NCBI GenBank assembly: GCA_027078415.1
Contig: JALWYX010000046.1
Location: 1 to 50,060 of the forward strand
Reading direction: 5' to 3'
DNA from: Thermoanaerobaculia bacterium
GTDB lineage: Bacteria; Acidobacteriota; Thermoanaerobaculia; JALWYX01
DNA length: 50,060 bases
Under the pieces are notes generated by a model that saw only the letters and a list, made by a program, of their open reading frames with translations, was not told the DNA's origin and did not search any database. Both the position numbers and the translations under genes were made by a program. Within the stretch, counting starts at the first letter, position 1. The number at the start of each line of letters is the position of its first letter. Below, in pieces: positions 34,975 through 46,679 of the stretch.

Positions 34975-37622
34975 AAAGATTTTTTATTCTACTTTTTGTT
35001 GCCAAAACTTTAGTATGTAGTGATTTGCCTATAATCTCTGATGTAACTATTTTTACTCCTCACAAGTTAATCAGTGACAATGAATTTTTATATTTGCTAT
35101 CTTTGAGAAAGGGAACCCCCTGGGACGAATATAAACATTACCAAACGGTTTATAGATTTTTCGCTACTGGTTTTTTTAGAGATGTTCAGACGTTTATAGC
35201 TTACGATTATTTAAATAATCGAATAAAAGTAAAATACAATCTTATACCTAAAGATTTTATAAAGAAAATATCTTTTGTAGGGTTACCCGTCAATCTATAC
35301 CTCGGTGCTTACTCTTTGGTTAGCGATCTTCTAAATACACCTCTTGAATCCTCTAGGATACTTCCGAAAGTCTATAGGTTGAACGATTTTCTAAGAGATA
35401 AAGGATACATAGATTCTCACGTAAGGGTGATAATTAAAGATCTAACAGATGGTAAAGAGATTAATTTTAATTTCTATGTAGGTAAGCGCTATACGTTAAA
35501 TAAAGTAGTTGTTGAAGGAATCGATTTCACGATCCCTGGAATGTATAAGTATAATTCACGATATTTGACTAGAGAACTCCTCGAGGATATTGAACTGTAT
35601 ATAAAGAGACATCTTTATAAAAACGGGTATTTCAAAATTGAAATCAAGTTTTTACGTTTTGATCCTGTTAATGGTGGAAACGAGGCTACAGTTTTCTATA
35701 GGGTCTCTTTGGGTACAAAGTACACCGTTAAAGTACGAGGTATCCGTAAGGAGAAGCTTAAAGATATTATAGATTTTAGTAAAGTAGATATAACAGGAGA
35801 TACAATTTCCACTCTGATAAAAGATTATTTTCAACTTAAAGGTTTTTTTAAAGTAAACGTCGTTGTGTCTATCCAACAAAAAGGAGATATAAAAGAGATA
35901 GATATATATGTTGATAAAGGTAGAAAATTTTATTATGGAGAAGCTAAATTTACGGGTAATAAGAACGTTAGTTCTAATGAATTAAGTAAATTGGTTGTTA
36001 CATACAGATCGTTGGGTAAGAAAATAGTTACTGATAAGAGTATAAAAGATACTGAAAAATTACTTACTAACTTGTATATGTCTAAAGGTTTTTTGGAAGT
36101 TGAAGTTGGGTGTTTACCTATTGCTAATAAAAAAGTTGTCAATCTACATTGTACAGTATCTGAAGGAGACAGATATTTAATAAAAAGTGTAAAACTTGAA
36201 GCAGAGCAGAGTTTACGTTCTAGTCTGGAAGATATAGTTGCTACTATTTCGCCTTTAGAGCCTTTTAATATTACTAAAATTGAGAAAGTAAAACGAGATC
36301 TACTTAATGCATTGGAAGAGCTCGGATATCTGAATGCGGAAGTACAAGTCCAGTTTACTGGACAAACGGAAAAAGACGTATCTTTTGTTGTTAAGAGTGG
36401 GGATAAAGTTAAAGTAGAAAAAGTTATATTTTCTGGTATATACGATACCGATTTCACGCTGTTACGCAGTTTAGTAAACGACCTGGTTGACCGAGAGTTT
36501 AGTTTGCATTGGTTGCGTGAGAAGTTACATGAACGGTTAGCTGATATCAACTTAACGCTTCGTTCGCTTGAACTGATAAATACTATCGGTTCTGACTCTT
36601 TTTCCGATTTAATAGTAGAGGTAGGTAAGCAGAAAGATAAAAAAATATCGTTATCACTTGGTTTCGATTCTATAGAAGGTCCTAGAATAGGAGTTTCTTA
36701 TTTCGATTACGGCTTTGGTTATAACCGCAATAGGTTGTTTCTATCTGCTAGATATTCGTTAATAGAGAAACACGCCGTGTTGTCTTTAGACTTTCCGCTC
36801 CTTGGTAAAGGTATATTTCTTGGAATTAATTCTAGCTATAGCAGTATTATAAGAGATAAGTATACCGTTAATTTAAACGAGGTATTACTCTCGGTAAGCC
36901 ATGATTATTACAAGAGGAGAAATTTCTTGTCTGCTACTTTGAGGTTTAGTAATAGCGGTTTTTTTCTCGGAGAAGGTGTTAATCTCGAAGATATTATAGC
37001 TGACCCTAACGCCAGAGTATATATTACTGCTCCTTTTGTGGGGGTCGGTGTGGAGATGGAATTTGATAGAAGGGATGATAGATTGTTTCCGATGAGAGGT
37101 ACTCGTGTTTACACTTTTATCGATAAAACGTTTGCTGTGCAAAAAGATTTCGCTGATTTTTTTAGGTTTTTTTCTCAAATTAGTGTATTTTATACAAAAA
37201 ACAGCTTAACTGTAGGGACTAATCTGCGTAGTGGCAAGATAATAGGAGACAAAGTTCCTGTAGCAGAACGGTTTTTTGCTGGTGGAAGCAGTTCGCATAG
37301 GGCTTTTAGAAGAGATAAATTGGGAATAAAGGGTGACACATTAACTGATGAATTTATTCCTTTAGGAGGTACAAATCTATTAATAATTAATTTTGATCTT
37401 AGATACAGTATCTCAAAAAAGTTAGGTGTGATTTTATTTGTGGATGGGGGTAACGTTTGGAATAAGAAATTCGGTATATCTAACATGCGGTGGGGAGTAG
37501 GAATTGGGGGATGGTTTTTCTCTCCTATAGGACCTCTTATTTTGCAAGTAGCCAGGAAGCTAGATTCTACACCAGGAGAACCTAGAAATAACGTAACTTT
37601 TAATGTTGGATTTGCTTTTTAG
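34971..37622 (+). CDS. Omp85-family outer-membrane protein (TamA/BamA-like)
   Basis: An 883-residue outer-membrane assembly protein: signal peptide (about 1-17), a series of about five POTRA domains (roughly 20-560; for example [21 protein letters not shown]) and a C-terminal 16-strand barrel ([39 protein letters not shown]) ending in Phe, as outer-membrane barrels do. In the loop-6 position the usual (V/I)RG(F/Y) motif reads HRAFRRD. Together with the nearby tamB-like gene it likely forms a translocation and assembly module, but a BamA role is also possible since no other Omp85 is seen. GTG 34971 overlaps the bshA stop. Confidence 0.88.
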   Translation: MKRFFILLFVAKTLVCSDLPIISDVTIFTPHKLISDNEFLYLLSLRKGTPWDEYKHYQTVYRFFATGFFRDVQTFIAYDYLNNRIKVKYNLIPKDFIKKISFVGLPVNLYLGAYSLVSDLLNTPLESSRILPKVYRLNDFLRDKGYIDSHVRVIIKDLTDGKEINFNFYVGKRYTLNKVVVEGIDFTIPGMYKYNSRYLTRELLEDIELYIKRHLYKNGYFKIEIKFLRFDPVNGGNEATVFYRVSLGTKYTVKVRGIRKEKLKDIIDFSKVDITGDTISTLIKDYFQLKGFFKVNVVVSIQQKGDIKEIDIYVDKGRKFYYGEAKFTGNKNVSSNELSKLVVTYRSLGKKIVTDKSIKDTEKLLTNLYMSKGFLEVEVGCLPIANKKVVNLHCTVSEGDRYLIKSVKLEAEQSLRSSLEDIVATISPLEPFNITKIEKVKRDLLNALEELGYLNAEVQVQFTGQTEKDVSFVVKSGDKVKVEKVIFSGIYDTDFTLLRSLVNDLVDREFSLHWLREKLHERLADINLTLRSLELINTIGSDSFSDLIVEVGKQKDKKISLSLGFDSIEGPRIGVSYFDYGFGYNRNRLFLSARYSLIEKHAVLSLDFPLLGKGIFLGINSSYSSIIRDKYTVNLNEVLLSVSHDYYKRRNFLSATLRFSNSGFFLGEGVNLEDIIADPNARVYITAPFVGVGVEMEFDRRDDRLFPMRGTRVYTFIDKTFAVQKDFADFFRFFSQISVFYTKNSLTVGTNLRSGKIIGDKVPVAERFFAGGSSSHRAFRRDKLGIKGDTLTDEFIPLGGTNLLIINFDLRYSISKKLGVILFVDGGNVWNKKFGISNMRWGVGIGGWFFSPIGPLILQVARKLDSTPGEPRNNVTFNVGFAF

Positions 37623-37729
37623 ATAAGTTCTGTTTGAATTAAATTGGAAAATAAAGTAAATAATATACGAGAATCTTTTTAATAAAAAGTGGGAACTATC
37701 CTAGATATTGGGAGGAGGGAAAGAGATAA

Positions 37730-38434
37730 ATGTCTGTATTGTTATCGTGGTCTGGAGGGAAGGATAGTGCATGGACCTTCTATGTACTTCAACAGCGTGG
37801 AATAAGAGTGAAAGCGTTACTAGTTGTTTTAGATCCTAAAGAAGGTATCCCTCTGCATGGGATCGATAGGGACTTAGTTAGAATGCAGGCAAAAGCGCTC
37901 AACGTTAGCCTGATAGAGGTAAATATTCCGTTCAATTCTCCTTTGAGTTTATACAGAGAAAGGATTATTGCTGCGTTAACAAAGGCAAAAAGAAGTAAAG
38001 GTATAAAAGTAGTTGCTTTTGGAGACATTTTAGGTAATCGCCGTAAGACTATACGTTCTGAAATAGTTACTGATGCTGGTCTTACATCACTTTTTCCTTT
38101 ACAAGGATTTTCTAGTATTCAACTTGCTAAGCAGATGATAAACGGTGGACTGCGTGCTCGTGTAACATGTATAGATTCCAGAATATTGCCTGATGACTTA
38201 TTGGGTTCCCACTATGATCTTGAGTTCCTGGCAAATCTGGATAGAGTTAGCAAAGAGAGCGGGAATAAAGTGGATTATATTGCTGAAAACGGTGAGTTTC
38301 ACACCTTTGCTTTCGGTGGCCCCCCGTTTAACGAGGAGATGGACGTTACTTTGACCGATACCCCTATATCTATGTACAACTTCAAGATTTTAAAACTAGT
38401 AGGTCGTGAAAACGCTGTGTGCAGAGAGAACTAA
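37730..38434 (+). CDS. Dph6-related PP-loop ATP pyrophosphatase
   Basis: A 234-residue protein of the COG2102 family. The PP-loop SGGKDSA (about 8-14) binds ATP; VVAFGDILGNRRKTIRSEI and the C-terminal AENGEFHTFAFGGPPF are the family's conserved segments. In eukaryotes and archaea the family amidates diphthine on EF-2; bacteria lack diphthamide, so the bacterial substrate is unknown. A strong GGAGGAGGG ribosome-binding site precedes ATG 37730. Its TAA overlaps the TAG of the convergent thioredoxin gene (38431-38434), so the two transcripts necessarily overlap at their ends. Confidence 0.85.
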   Translation: MSVLLSWSGGKDSAWTFYVLQQRGIRVKALLVVLDPKEGIPLHGIDRDLVRMQAKALNVSLIEVNIPFNSPLSLYRERIIAALTKAKRSKGIKVVAFGDILGNRRKTIRSEIVTDAGLTSLFPLQGFSSIQLAKQMINGGLRARVTCIDSRILPDDLLGSHYDLEFLANLDRVSKESGNKVDYIAENGEFHTFAFGGPPFNEEMDVTLTDTPISMYNFKILKLVGRENAVCREN

Positions 38435-38937
38435 TTTGTTGCTTTCAATATTAGTTGAAACTCTTTCTCTTCCCAAGTTGCAGGACCTTTCCAATGTATT
38501 TTTTTATTTCCTTTTGATACAAATATCGTCTCTGGCAGTTTTTCTACTCCATAAATAGCAGCTATTCGACCTGAGTTGTCTAACAATATTTCAGGAGGTG
38601 CATTGTTGAAAAATTGTTCAATTTTATCTTTTGAATCGTTCACAGCCACTAGATAGAGAGGTATATCCTTTTCCTTTAATCTTTCTCTAAAAGCTAATAT
38701 CTTAGGTAACTCTTCCCTACACGGTATACACCAAGTAGCCCAAAAGTGGATCAAGTAACTTTCGTTTCTTAGTTTATAAAGATTTACCTTCTTACCGTTT
38801 AAAGTCTCTATTGTGTAGTTTCGATAGGTTTCTTGAACAACGTTCGTAAGGAAAAGAACGAGGAACCCTGTAACAAAGATTACTGCCCATAAAGTAGCGT
38901 TTTTCTGCATTTTCTTTACAATTATGTATGTTATCAT
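38431..38937 (-). CDS. TlpA-like membrane-anchored thioredoxin
   Basis: A 168-residue protein with a single N-terminal transmembrane anchor (about 14-33, LWAVIFVTGFLVLFL) and a periplasmic thioredoxin fold with the active site WATWCIPCREELP (about 68-80) and the cis-Pro segment KLPETIFV. TlpA/ResA-like proteins reduce disulfides in the periplasm, for example during cytochrome c or thiol-protein maturation. The start codon lies only 15 bases from that of divergent hflX, so its promoter must overlap the hflX coding region or the gap. A later in-frame ATG (MQKNATLW) would still keep the anchor. Confidence 0.9.
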   Translation of the reverse strand: MITYIIVKKMQKNATLWAVIFVTGFLVLFLTNVVQETYRNYTIETLNGKKVNLYKLRNESYLIHFWATWCIPCREELPKILAFRERLKEKDIPLYLVAVNDSKDKIEQFFNNAPPEILLDNSGRIAAIYGVEKLPETIFVSKGNKKIHWKGPATWEEKEFQLILKATN

Positions 38938-38952
38938 AGTTACAGAGACTGT

Positions 38953-40062
38953 ATGCTAGACTTTCTTCCGAAGATTGAAGGTAGAGTTTGTTTGATAGCT
39001 GTTTCTAAAAATAAGAAAGAGCGGTGGAGGGCTGAAGACTACTTAGATGAGCTGGAAGAATTAGCCAAAAGTGTAGGGTGTTTACCAGTTTATAGAGAGA
39101 TAGTAATACGTAAAAAAATAGATTCTGCAACTTTCATAGGTAGAGGTAAAGCACAGGAAATAGGTGCAAAAGCACGTTGTGCTAACTGTAAAGCTGCTAT
39201 ATTCGATGAGGAATTATCCCCTTCTCAAGTGCGTGAGTTGGAAAAGTTAATGGGAGTACGTGTTATAGACAGAGATATGTTGATTCTCCAGATTTTCCAA
39301 AAGCATGCTAGTAGTAAAGAGGCTAAAACGCAGGTAGAATTAGCCAGTTTAGAATATATAATCCCTAGGTTGGCTAGATACTGGACACATCTTTCTCGCC
39401 AAAAGGGTGGTATAGGATTACGTGGTGAAGGTGAAAAACAGATTGAATTGGATAGAAGAATAGTAAAGCGTAGAATATCCCGGTTGAAAAGAGAGTTGGA
39501 TAAAATCCATAGTAGGAGAATCGTTCAAAGAAAAAGTAGAAGCGGAAGATTTGTAGTGGCTCTAACTGGATATACTAACGTAGGGAAAAGTCAACTGTTT
39601 CGTATGTTAACTAAAGCCGAGACTCAGGTCAAAGATAAAATGTTTTCTACTTTAGATACTAAAGTGAGGAAAAGTTATCTAGGAGAAGGTTGTGAGGTCC
39701 TTGTAAGTGATACTGTAGGATTTATAAGAAAACTACCTCACAATCTTGTTGCTTCCTTTAGAAGCACATTGAGCGAAATAGAACATGCAGATTTAATCTT
39801 GCATGTTGTGGATATATCTCACCCAAATTGGATGGAACAGAAAAGGTTAGGAGAAGAAATTCTAATGGATTTTGGTATCAAAGAAGGTAGTATACTTACA
39901 GTTTATAATAAGATCGATAAGTTAAAAGGTGAATTGTATAACAATTCCTGTAATGAATGTTACGTGTCAGCTTTATTGGGTACTAATCTGGAAGAGTTGA
40001 AAGGAATAATTAGAAAACGAGCTTTACAACATAATTGTTTAGTGTATAAAAATGAAGTTTAA
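38953..40062 (+). CDS. hflX: GTPase HflX
   Basis: A 369-residue HflX. The N-terminal domain has [11 protein letters not shown] (about 56-66), [14 protein letters not shown] and the basic helix region [21 protein letters not shown]; the G domain has [11 protein letters not shown] (G1, near 205), [22 protein letters not shown] (G3) and YNKIDKL (G4). HflX splits stalled or heat-damaged 70S ribosomes. Length is normal. It is divergent from the thioredoxin gene and its end overlaps the start of the giant kinase gene by 11 bases, so the two are translated in coupling. Confidence 0.95.
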   Translation: MLDFLPKIEGRVCLIAVSKNKKERWRAEDYLDELEELAKSVGCLPVYREIVIRKKIDSATFIGRGKAQEIGAKARCANCKAAIFDEELSPSQVRELEKLMGVRVIDRDMLILQIFQKHASSKEAKTQVELASLEYIIPRLARYWTHLSRQKGGIGLRGEGEKQIELDRRIVKRRISRLKRELDKIHSRRIVQRKSRSGRFVVALTGYTNVGKSQLFRMLTKAETQVKDKMFSTLDTKVRKSYLGEGCEVLVSDTVGFIRKLPHNLVASFRSTLSEIEHADLILHVVDISHPNWMEQKRLGEEILMDFGIKEGSILTVYNKIDKLKGELYNNSCNECYVSALLGTNLEELKGIIRKRALQHNCLVYKNEV

Positions 40063-43000
40063 ATCTGTTTTAGATCGTGTAGAGATCGATAACGAACGTT
40101 ACTTAACTGAACTTGAGAAGTTTATAGGAGATTTTGTATTAGAGAATCTAATAGCTGCCACCCCTAAATCTTTGGTTTATAAGATAAGATCAGCTAGATG
40201 GGACGAGACTGCAGCTTTGAAAATTTCTCTTTTACCTTTGTCGCCTGTGGATTTAGAAAGATTTCAGCATGAAATAAGGCTCTTGAGCGAAGTTTCACAT
40301 CCTAACGTAATTAGGCTACTGGATTACGGTGTATTGAGTGGTGGTTTGCCTTTTATATGCAGCGAAGCTTTGGATGATATCGAGATAACAGCATTTGCTC
40401 TAAATGCCGATTGGAACACTATCTATGATCTTGCTATTCAGATAGCTGCTGGACTTGTGCAGATACACAGATACGGTCTTGTTCACCTAGATATAAAACC
40501 CGCCAATTTGGGAATAAAAAAAGACACTGAAGGAAACACTGTTCTCAAAATTATGGATTTTGGACTATCGCAATATGTACGTGATGAAGTAGATAGTAAA
40601 ATAAGGGGAACTTTAGCGTATACTGCACCAGAAGTGATCCTGAAAAACAGGTACGATCATAGGGCCGATCTCTATTCGTTGGGTATGACTCTCTTTCAGC
40701 TCACTACAGGTATTCTTCCGTCTGCAGGTGATGATGAAAGTGCTATAAGATTTCATCTACAACCTGATATCCCTGATCCTCTGACCTATCGTCCTGATAT
40801 ACCATTACCACTTGCCAACATTCTAAAAAAATTATTAGCTAAAGATCCAGAAGATAGATTTCAAAATGCTGGAGAGTTATTAGACGCACTTGTACGTGCC
40901 AAAGGAGAAAAAATAGATGTAACCTATCTATCTCTTGCGAGAGGTAAAATAATATCTCCACGTTTGGTAGGTAGAAAAGGTATCTTGTCTCGTCTAGGCA
41001 AAGCGTTGAGAAAAACTTCAGAGGGAGAGAGTAAAGTAATTGTAATTGTAGGAGAAGAGGGTATAGGAAAATCTCGTCTTTTACGGGAATTTAAAATAGA
41101 AGCTGCTCTTAAAGGGTTTCGTGTAGGATTAGGAGGCGAAAAAGGAATAAAAAACGAACCCTTTAAATCCCTTAAAACTGCTCTAGAAAAATTACTCAGT
41201 TCAGTTGAAGGTGGTTTCTCCCAATTTGTAGATGAAGAAACGGTAGTAAATTTATTAGAGAAAATCTCTTTCGAAGGACCTCCTCTAGTGCTTCTTTTGG
41301 ACGATCTCCATTTGGCACATGAATCCACTTTGAATTTCTTACAGATACTTTCTAAAAAGCGCTCCTTACGTGTTTTAGTAGTAGCAACTGTCAGAGGTAG
41401 AAGCATTAACGATTCTCCTTTCTCAGTTGACGTAGAGCATATAGAAATTCCTCCCCTTGATCTAAAAGAAACCGAAGAACTTATAAAAGCTAGTGTAGGT
41501 ATAAAACATTTAGACGATAATTTGTCTAAATGGTGTTTCAAAGTAACCAGAGGAGTTCCAGGAGAAATTTTGCGATTGATTAGACATTTAGTAAATAGCA
41601 AAGTTTTATCTCTACTAAAAGGACAATGGATATTTGATAGGGAACGTTTTGAAGAACTTAAAAAGGAGGTTCCTAGACTCAGTTTTATAGAACAGTCGAA
41701 AATAAAGCTCCTTGACGATACACAGAAAAAGTTGTTGGCACTTTTGTCAGTTGTTAAAGAAGGTATTACAGCTAAAGATATGGAAGCTATACTAGATATT
41801 CCTTTAGAGAGAATTCTTGATGTTCTTGAATCTCTGTTGGGAAGTAATTTTGTTGAGGTTACATACGTTGATAATGAGGAACGTTTTACCATAGCTTCAC
41901 AAGAACTTGAAGAATGGATATACGGTAGTATAAAACCTAATGTCCGTAAAACCTTGCATTTTAAATGGGGTGAATATCTTCTTACTAAGTATCCTGGTAG
42001 TAAAGATAAAGAATCTATAGCTGCGGAACATTTATGGCAGGGAGGCGAGTTTAAGAGAGCTATCCCTATGTTGTGGAGAGAAGTTGCTAGATTGCGAATT
42101 TCACATAGATACGAAGAAACCGCAGCTATACTGGATAAAATAGCAAGAGCTTCACTTGCTGTTGGTGATACGGAAGGTTTTGTAAAGTCTCTTTATACAC
42201 AAGCTGAAGTATATGAATTGGGAGGATTTACTAAAGAAGCTATAAATATATATCTTAGAATCTTGAATGAGTTGGACAACCTTTCTAGTAAGAAAGTGTC
42301 GATTAGAAGAGGAAAAATTTTGGTTCGGTTGGCTAGTTTGTATCCTATAGTGGAAGAGTATGAGAAAACTTGTCTGTATGTTGAGGAAGGACTTAAATAC
42401 GTTGATGAAATAAGTTTGACGGAGATTCTGCAACTTAAAATTGTGAAAGCGTATTCTCTTTTTAAGCTAGGAGAAGCACTCGAAGGATACAAAATAGCAA
42501 GAGAAGTTTTAAGGAAAGCTACTAAGAATCAAATAGTAAGAATTATAGCCGAGTCTCTTTTTACTTTGGGATCTATAGTTAAGAAGAAAGATAGCAAAAA
42601 AAGCTTAAGGATAGTTATACGAGCACTTAAACGCGCTAAGCAAGTTGGAGATCGTCGTATAATAGCTCGTTCTAGATTGCTTCTTTCAAGGATTTTCTTC
42701 GATTTAGGTAATTATGAAGAAGCTAGAAGGTTATTGGAAGAGAATCTTTCGTTGGCAAAACAGTTAAACCACAACAGAATCAGGGTTGTAACTCTACAGG
42801 AAAGAGGTTTTCAATATTTCGCTAGAGGAAGGTTTAAAGAAGCTTATAAAGACCTCGTAGAAGTGTTACAGATGCGTAAAAAATATGGTATGCACGATGG
42901 CGAAGAGAAGAGTCTGTTGCTTTTAGCTGCTACAGAAGAGATGCTAGGTTTTTGGAACGACGCTGCAAAACGTTTTGTAAAACTTACAACTAGCGTAAAT

Positions 43001-45184
43001 AAGCGTTATTCTCTTTATGGGCATCTGGGTTTGGTATCTCTTGCACGTAAAAGAGGAGAGTGGGAAGAAGCAGAGGATAGGGGCTTATGGGTTCTTGCAA
43101 GAGCGGAGAAGTTGGGTGATAAAAAACTTATAAGTCTAGCACATAGACAGCTGGGAATACTAGAAAAAGATAAAGGTAATTTAGGTCCTGCAGCGGCACA
43201 TCTATTTAGATCGTTAGAGCTTATAGATGCGATTATGCCTCCTTTGAGAGTTTCTGCGTTTGTTAGTTTGGGAGATCTTTTTATAAAAAAGGGTGATTTA
43301 AATAACGCAGCTATTTATATAGAAAGGGCGCTTAAGAATGCTAAGGAGATAAACAACCCTTTTGAAATAGGTAAATTACTTATGTTGCAAGCTACTTTGA
43401 CTTTTGCAAAAAATAACCCTTCTGAAGCTGATGACCTTTTTGATAAAAGTGTAAAAATCCTTGAGAAAATAGAAACTCCCTATGAGTATGCACTTGCCTT
43501 ATATAATTGGGGAGTGCGCAGTTCTCATCCTGACCAAGCTATAGAAAGATTAAGAAGAGCGTTAATAGCTTTTGATAGATTGGGAGCTGTAAGTGAAGTT
43601 GAAAGAGTTAAAGGAGCTATAGATAGTATACGAGAGCGACGTGTATTGGAAGGTAAAGCTTCTCTAGGTAGGCCTGGACTTTGGGAGATGGCCAAGATAA
43701 TCAATTCGACCTTGAACCTCCAGGAGGTACTCAACAGAATATTAGATATAGTCATAAATCGTATTAAAGCTGAGCGAGGTATGATAGTTTTTGTAAATCA
43801 AATAACAGGGGAACTTGAAATAGTATCTAGTAGAAATATTCTCGGAGGAGAAGAGAAAAATCTATCTGAGACCGTTATAAAAGAGGTTATAGAAACCCGA
43901 ACCCCTCTCATGTCCATAGACGCTTTGCGAGATCCGCGCTTCAAATCATCAGATTCTATAGTTGCTTCTCATATAAGATCTATTATCTGTGTACCTCTTC
44001 TTATAAAAAATAAGTTAGTGGGGGCTATCTACGTTGATCACAGAAAAAGCCATTCCTTATTTGGTAAAGCTGAGCTCGAATTTACAGTTGCTTTTGCAGA
44101 TCAGGCTGCTATAGCTATCGAAAACGCCCGTTTGTACGGAGAGTTGGAACAAGCTAGAGCACGTTTGTTTGCAGAAAATGAACAGCTAAAACGAGACTTA
44201 TTAGCAACGCATCACTTGGATAACCTTATAGGTAAAAGTAAACCTATGGTAGAACTAAAAGCGACTATACAAAGAGTTGCACCCAGTAATTCAACCGTTC
44301 TTCTTACAGGAGAAACAGGTACAGGTAAAGGGGTTGTAGCTAGAATAATTCACTATATGTCTCCCAGAAAAGATAAGCCTTTTATACATTTTAATTGTGC
44401 TGCTCTCCCTGAGAGTTTGATAGAAAGTGAACTCTTCGGACATGAAAAAGGAGCCTTTACAGGAGCAGTTGCAGCTAAACCTGGTAGGTTTGAACTTGCC
44501 GATAAAGGAACTATTTTTCTAGATGAAATAGGAAAAATATCCCTTAGCGTTCAATCAAAACTGCTTAGAGCAGTCGAAGAAAAGGAGTTTGAACGTGTGG
44601 GTGGAACTAAAACCTTAAAGTGTGATGTAAGAATAGTAGCAGCTACAAACATAGATCTTCGTGAAGCAGTTAAAAGGGGAGAGTTTAGGGAAGATCTTTA
44701 TTATAGATTGAACGTTGTTCCCATCTTTATTCCACCTCTTAGGGATAGGAAAGAAGATATTCCTTTCTTAGTAGATCACTTTATCAAAAAAATTTGCAAA
44801 GATATGGGGAAAGATCCTATGGAAATAGAACCGCAAGTATTAGAACTGTTTATGGAATATGATTGGCCAGGAAACGTTAGAGAACTTGAAGCTGCTATCC
44901 ATAGAGCAATCGTCTTAACAGATCGAGATCGCTTAACGGTAAACGATTTTTCATGGATTGTAACAGGTTCAAACAGGGGAGTAGTGTACCACGAAGTGGA
45001 AGATGAATTAAAACCGGGTTCTTTTTATCCCCTTATAGAAAAATACGAAAAGATGATTATAGAGAAAGCTCTAGTTAAATGCGGTTGGCGTATACGAGAA
45101 ACCGCTAAATTTTTGGGAATTTCTAGAAATACTCTCAAAGCTAAACTTAAGAAATATGCTATTCTTGTCCAAAGGATTAATTGA
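40052..45184 (+). CDS. Fusion of Ser/Thr kinase, AAA ATPase, TPR, GAF and sigma-54 activator with Fis-type HTH
   Basis: A single 1710-residue frame. Kinase (about 20-285): Lys57 (ALKIS), Glu74, HLDIKPAN (145-152), DFG 169-171, TAPE 191-194; the glycine loop is degenerate ([16 protein letters not shown]) and HLD replaces HRD. AAA_16 module: Walker A GEEGIGKS (334-341), Walker B LLLDDLH (414-420). A helical TPR-rich region follows to about 1200, then GAF (about 1220-1363), then the sigma-54 AAA+ domain with GETGTGKG (about 1420), GAFTGA (about 1467) and [11 protein letters not shown], and a Fis-type HTH at 1672-1703. The GAFTGA motif means it should contact sigma-54 polymerase. A start-stop overlap couples it to hflX, and its own end overlaps the next gene by 29 bases. 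Ligand and targets unknown. Confidence 0.93.
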   Translation: MKFKSVLDRVEIDNERYLTELEKFIGDFVLENLIAATPKSLVYKIRSARWDETAALKISLLPLSPVDLERFQHEIRLLSEVSHPNVIRLLDYGVLSGGLPFICSEALDDIEITAFALNADWNTIYDLAIQIAAGLVQIHRYGLVHLDIKPANLGIKKDTEGNTVLKIMDFGLSQYVRDEVDSKIRGTLAYTAPEVILKNRYDHRADLYSLGMTLFQLTTGILPSAGDDESAIRFHLQPDIPDPLTYRPDIPLPLANILKKLLAKDPEDRFQNAGELLDALVRAKGEKIDVTYLSLARGKIISPRLVGRKGILSRLGKALRKTSEGESKVIVIVGEEGIGKSRLLREFKIEAALKGFRVGLGGEKGIKNEPFKSLKTALEKLLSSVEGGFSQFVDEETVVNLLEKISFEGPPLVLLLDDLHLAHESTLNFLQILSKKRSLRVLVVATVRGRSINDSPFSVDVEHIEIPPLDLKETEELIKASVGIKHLDDNLSKWCFKVTRGVPGEILRLIRHLVNSKVLSLLKGQWIFDRERFEELKKEVPRLSFIEQSKIKLLDDTQKKLLALLSVVKEGITAKDMEAILDIPLERILDVLESLLGSNFVEVTYVDNEERFTIASQELEEWIYGSIKPNVRKTLHFKWGEYLLTKYPGSKDKESIAAEHLWQGGEFKRAIPMLWREVARLRISHRYEETAAILDKIARASLAVGDTEGFVKSLYTQAEVYELGGFTKEAINIYLRILNELDNLSSKKVSIRRGKILVRLASLYPIVEEYEKTCLYVEEGLKYVDEISLTEILQLKIVKAYSLFKLGEALEGYKIAREVLRKATKNQIVRIIAESLFTLGSIVKKKDSKKSLRIVIRALKRAKQVGDRRIIARSRLLLSRIFFDLGNYEEARRLLEENLSLAKQLNHNRIRVVTLQERGFQYFARGRFKEAYKDLVEVLQMRKKYGMHDGEEKSLLLLAATEEMLGFWNDAAKRFVKLTTSVNKRYSLYGHLGLVSLARKRGEWEEAEDRGLWVLARAEKLGDKKLISLAHRQLGILEKDKGNLGPAAAHLFRSLELIDAIMPPLRVSAFVSLGDLFIKKGDLNNAAIYIERALKNAKEINNPFEIGKLLMLQATLTFAKNNPSEADDLFDKSVKILEKIETPYEYALALYNWGVRSSHPDQAIERLRRALIAFDRLGAVSEVERVKGAIDSIRERRVLEGKASLGRPGLWEMAKIINSTLNLQEVLNRILDIVINRIKAERGMIVFVNQITGELEIVSSRNILGGEEKNLSETVIKEVIETRTPLMSIDALRDPRFKSSDSIVASHIRSIICVPLLIKNKLVGAIYVDHRKSHSLFGKAELEFTVAFADQAAIAIENARLYGELEQARARLFAENEQLKRDLLATHHLDNLIGKSKPMVELKATIQRVAPSNSTVLLTGETGTGKGVVARIIHYMSPRKDKPFIHFNCAALPESLIESELFGHEKGAFTGAVAAKPGRFELADKGTIFLDEIGKISLSVQSKLLRAVEEKEFERVGGTKTLKCDVRIVAATNIDLREAVKRGEFREDLYYRLNVVPIFIPPLRDRKEDIPFLVDHFIKKICKDMGKDPMEIEPQVLELFMEYDWPGNVRELEAAIHRAIVLTDRDRLTVNDFSWIVTGSNRGVVYHEVEDELKPGSFYPLIEKYEKMIIEKALVKCGWRIRETAKFLGISRNTLKAKLKKYAILVQRIN

Positions 45185-45794
45185 AAAAGTTGTTGTAGAA
45201 GTAGGTTTCCTTCTAATTTGGATATTATCAAAAACAGTTAGTTTTTCCTTAAAACTTCCTGATCCTACTAAAGATTGGACAAAAAATCGTAAAGGAATAA
45301 TAGCTATATGGCACGAAGATGTACTAATAGCGGCCATTTTTTTTAGCAGATATTGGACTTTTAAAGGAATAAAAATATATGTGTTAGTAAGTAGGTCTAG
45401 AGACGGAGAGATAGCAAGTAAAATTGTAGAAAGGTTAAATGCAGTAGCTGTACGAGGATCATCCTCTAAAGGTGGTAGCAGCGCTTTGATGCATCTAAGG
45501 AGAATAATAGAAAGAGAAGAATGGGTTATGGTAGTTATGGATGGACCTAAAGGACCGGCTAAAGAATGTAAGCCAGGTATAGCTTATCTTTCAATCAAAC
45601 AAAATGTACCTATATACAAATTTACATTCGAAGGCAAAGTTGTTAGGTTAAAAACGTGGGATCGTATGAAAGTGCCTATCCCTTTCTTTAAATTAGAAGT
45701 TAAAACTGAAATTGTGGATAACAGCATTAACAAAGGTATAGAAGAAACTATCCAAATATTAGAAGGGAAAGGAAGATTAAAAAGTGTCGGCTAA
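45156..45794 (+). CDS. DUF374 lysophospholipid-acyltransferase-like protein
   Basis: A 212-residue protein of the DUF374 family, to which lipid A late acyltransferases of the LpxJ type belong. An N-terminal hydrophobic segment (about 10-33) is followed by the conserved [11 protein letters not shown] (the H-x4-D-like site near 53), [27 protein letters not shown] and [16 protein letters not shown]. It should sit on the inner membrane and acylate a lipid A-like precursor. It overlaps the giant kinase gene by 29 bases and the rhomboid gene by 11. Specific substrate not known. Confidence 0.85.
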   Translation: MLFLSKGLIEKVVVEVGFLLIWILSKTVSFSLKLPDPTKDWTKNRKGIIAIWHEDVLIAAIFFSRYWTFKGIKIYVLVSRSRDGEIASKIVERLNAVAVRGSSSKGGSSALMHLRRIIEREEWVMVVMDGPKGPAKECKPGIAYLSIKQNVPIYKFTFEGKVVRLKTWDRMKVPIPFFKLEVKTEIVDNSINKGIEETIQILEGKGRLKSVG

Positions 45795-46608
45795 TAGCAG
45801 AGTATGCTCCAATTGCGGAAGATTAGTTAGGAAAGATAGAAGAAAGTGTCCCCATTGTGGAGTATACCTAGGAGGACGTTTCTCTATTATGAACGCCGTT
45901 AATAATTTAAACTTTCTGGAAAAGGAGCACGCTTTTTTCTTTTTTTTCTCTACAATAGCTACTTTTTTGTATCTATTCTCGTTGTTACTATCTTATCGCT
46001 ATGGGAATATAAGAGGGTTGCTAGCTCCAGATATAGAAGTACTGTATAGGTTAGGAGTTAGTGGAGCTTATCCTTTAATAAAAGAAAAGCGTTTCTGGAG
46101 TGCTTTCTCAGCAATTTGGTTGCATGGCAATCTTTTACATATAATTTTTAATATTCTATGGGCTAAGATCCTAATTAAACTCCATTCGCAACTTTTTGGA
46201 ATAGGTAGAACCGTTGTTGTTTTTATAGTAAGTGGATTTCTATCGTTTTATTTCAGCGCTCTGGGCGCTTTTGCACCACTTCCTATAAAGTATATTATGG
46301 GAGTAGGTTTGTTCTCTCTGGGTGCATCGGGAGCTCTACTTGGACTTATGGGAGCTATAGTAGCTGCGTCTGGGGAAATCTCCTACAGTCTAAAACGTTC
46401 GTTAATTTTAAATTGGGTTCTACCTATAGCTGTATTCGGGCTTATAGTACCAGGTATAGATAATTGGGCTCATTTGGGAGGGTTTGTAATTGGATATTTC
46501 TTCGGTAACCTCTATAAATCACCTGAAAAAGAGAAAGATTATATAATAGCACTTTTACTACTTTTAGCATCACTAGCATCGGTTGTGTATAACTACAACC
46601 TTCTTTAA
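45784..46608 (+). CDS. Rhomboid intramembrane serine protease with N-terminal zinc ribbon
   Basis: A 274-residue protein. Residues 8-26 contain two CxxC pairs (CSNCGRLVRKDRRKCPHC), a cytosolic zinc ribbon. Six or so transmembrane segments follow with the rhomboid signature: WLHGNLLHIIFNILW, GASGALLGLMGA with the catalytic Ser, and NWAHLGGFVIGY with the catalytic His. It cleaves membrane proteins inside the bilayer; the substrate is unknown. GTG 45784 is the start. Translation overlaps the upstream gene. A GGTTGT/ACAACC hairpin lies near the stop codon. Confidence 0.93.
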   Translation: MSANSRVCSNCGRLVRKDRRKCPHCGVYLGGRFSIMNAVNNLNFLEKEHAFFFFFSTIATFLYLFSLLLSYRYGNIRGLLAPDIEVLYRLGVSGAYPLIKEKRFWSAFSAIWLHGNLLHIIFNILWAKILIKLHSQLFGIGRTVVVFIVSGFLSFYFSALGAFAPLPIKYIMGVGLFSLGASGALLGLMGAIVAASGEISYSLKRSLILNWVLPIAVFGLIVPGIDNWAHLGGFVIGYFFGNLYKSPEKEKDYIIALLLLLASLASVVYNYNLL

Positions 46609-46679
46609 AAAACGTTGTATAAGGATAGTATAGTTAATTGGGTCTGTATTGTAATATTTCGTTTTTATAAAAACAAACG

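Noticed and set aside
35933-36550. Minus-strand open frame (205 codons) opposite the Omp85 gene
   Set aside because: It is antisense to conserved POTRA domains and has low-complexity Ser/Thr-rich content typical of shadow frames.
40924-41892. Long minus-strand open frame (322 codons) opposite the giant kinase
   Set aside because: It lies entirely antisense to the conserved AAA_16 module, is Ser/Arg/Lys-rich with no domain, and has no ribosome-binding site.
46661-46674. Palindrome GTTTTTATAAAAAC between convergent genes
   Set aside because: It is almost all A/T and has no GC stem; such palindromes are expected by chance here and it is not a convincing terminator.
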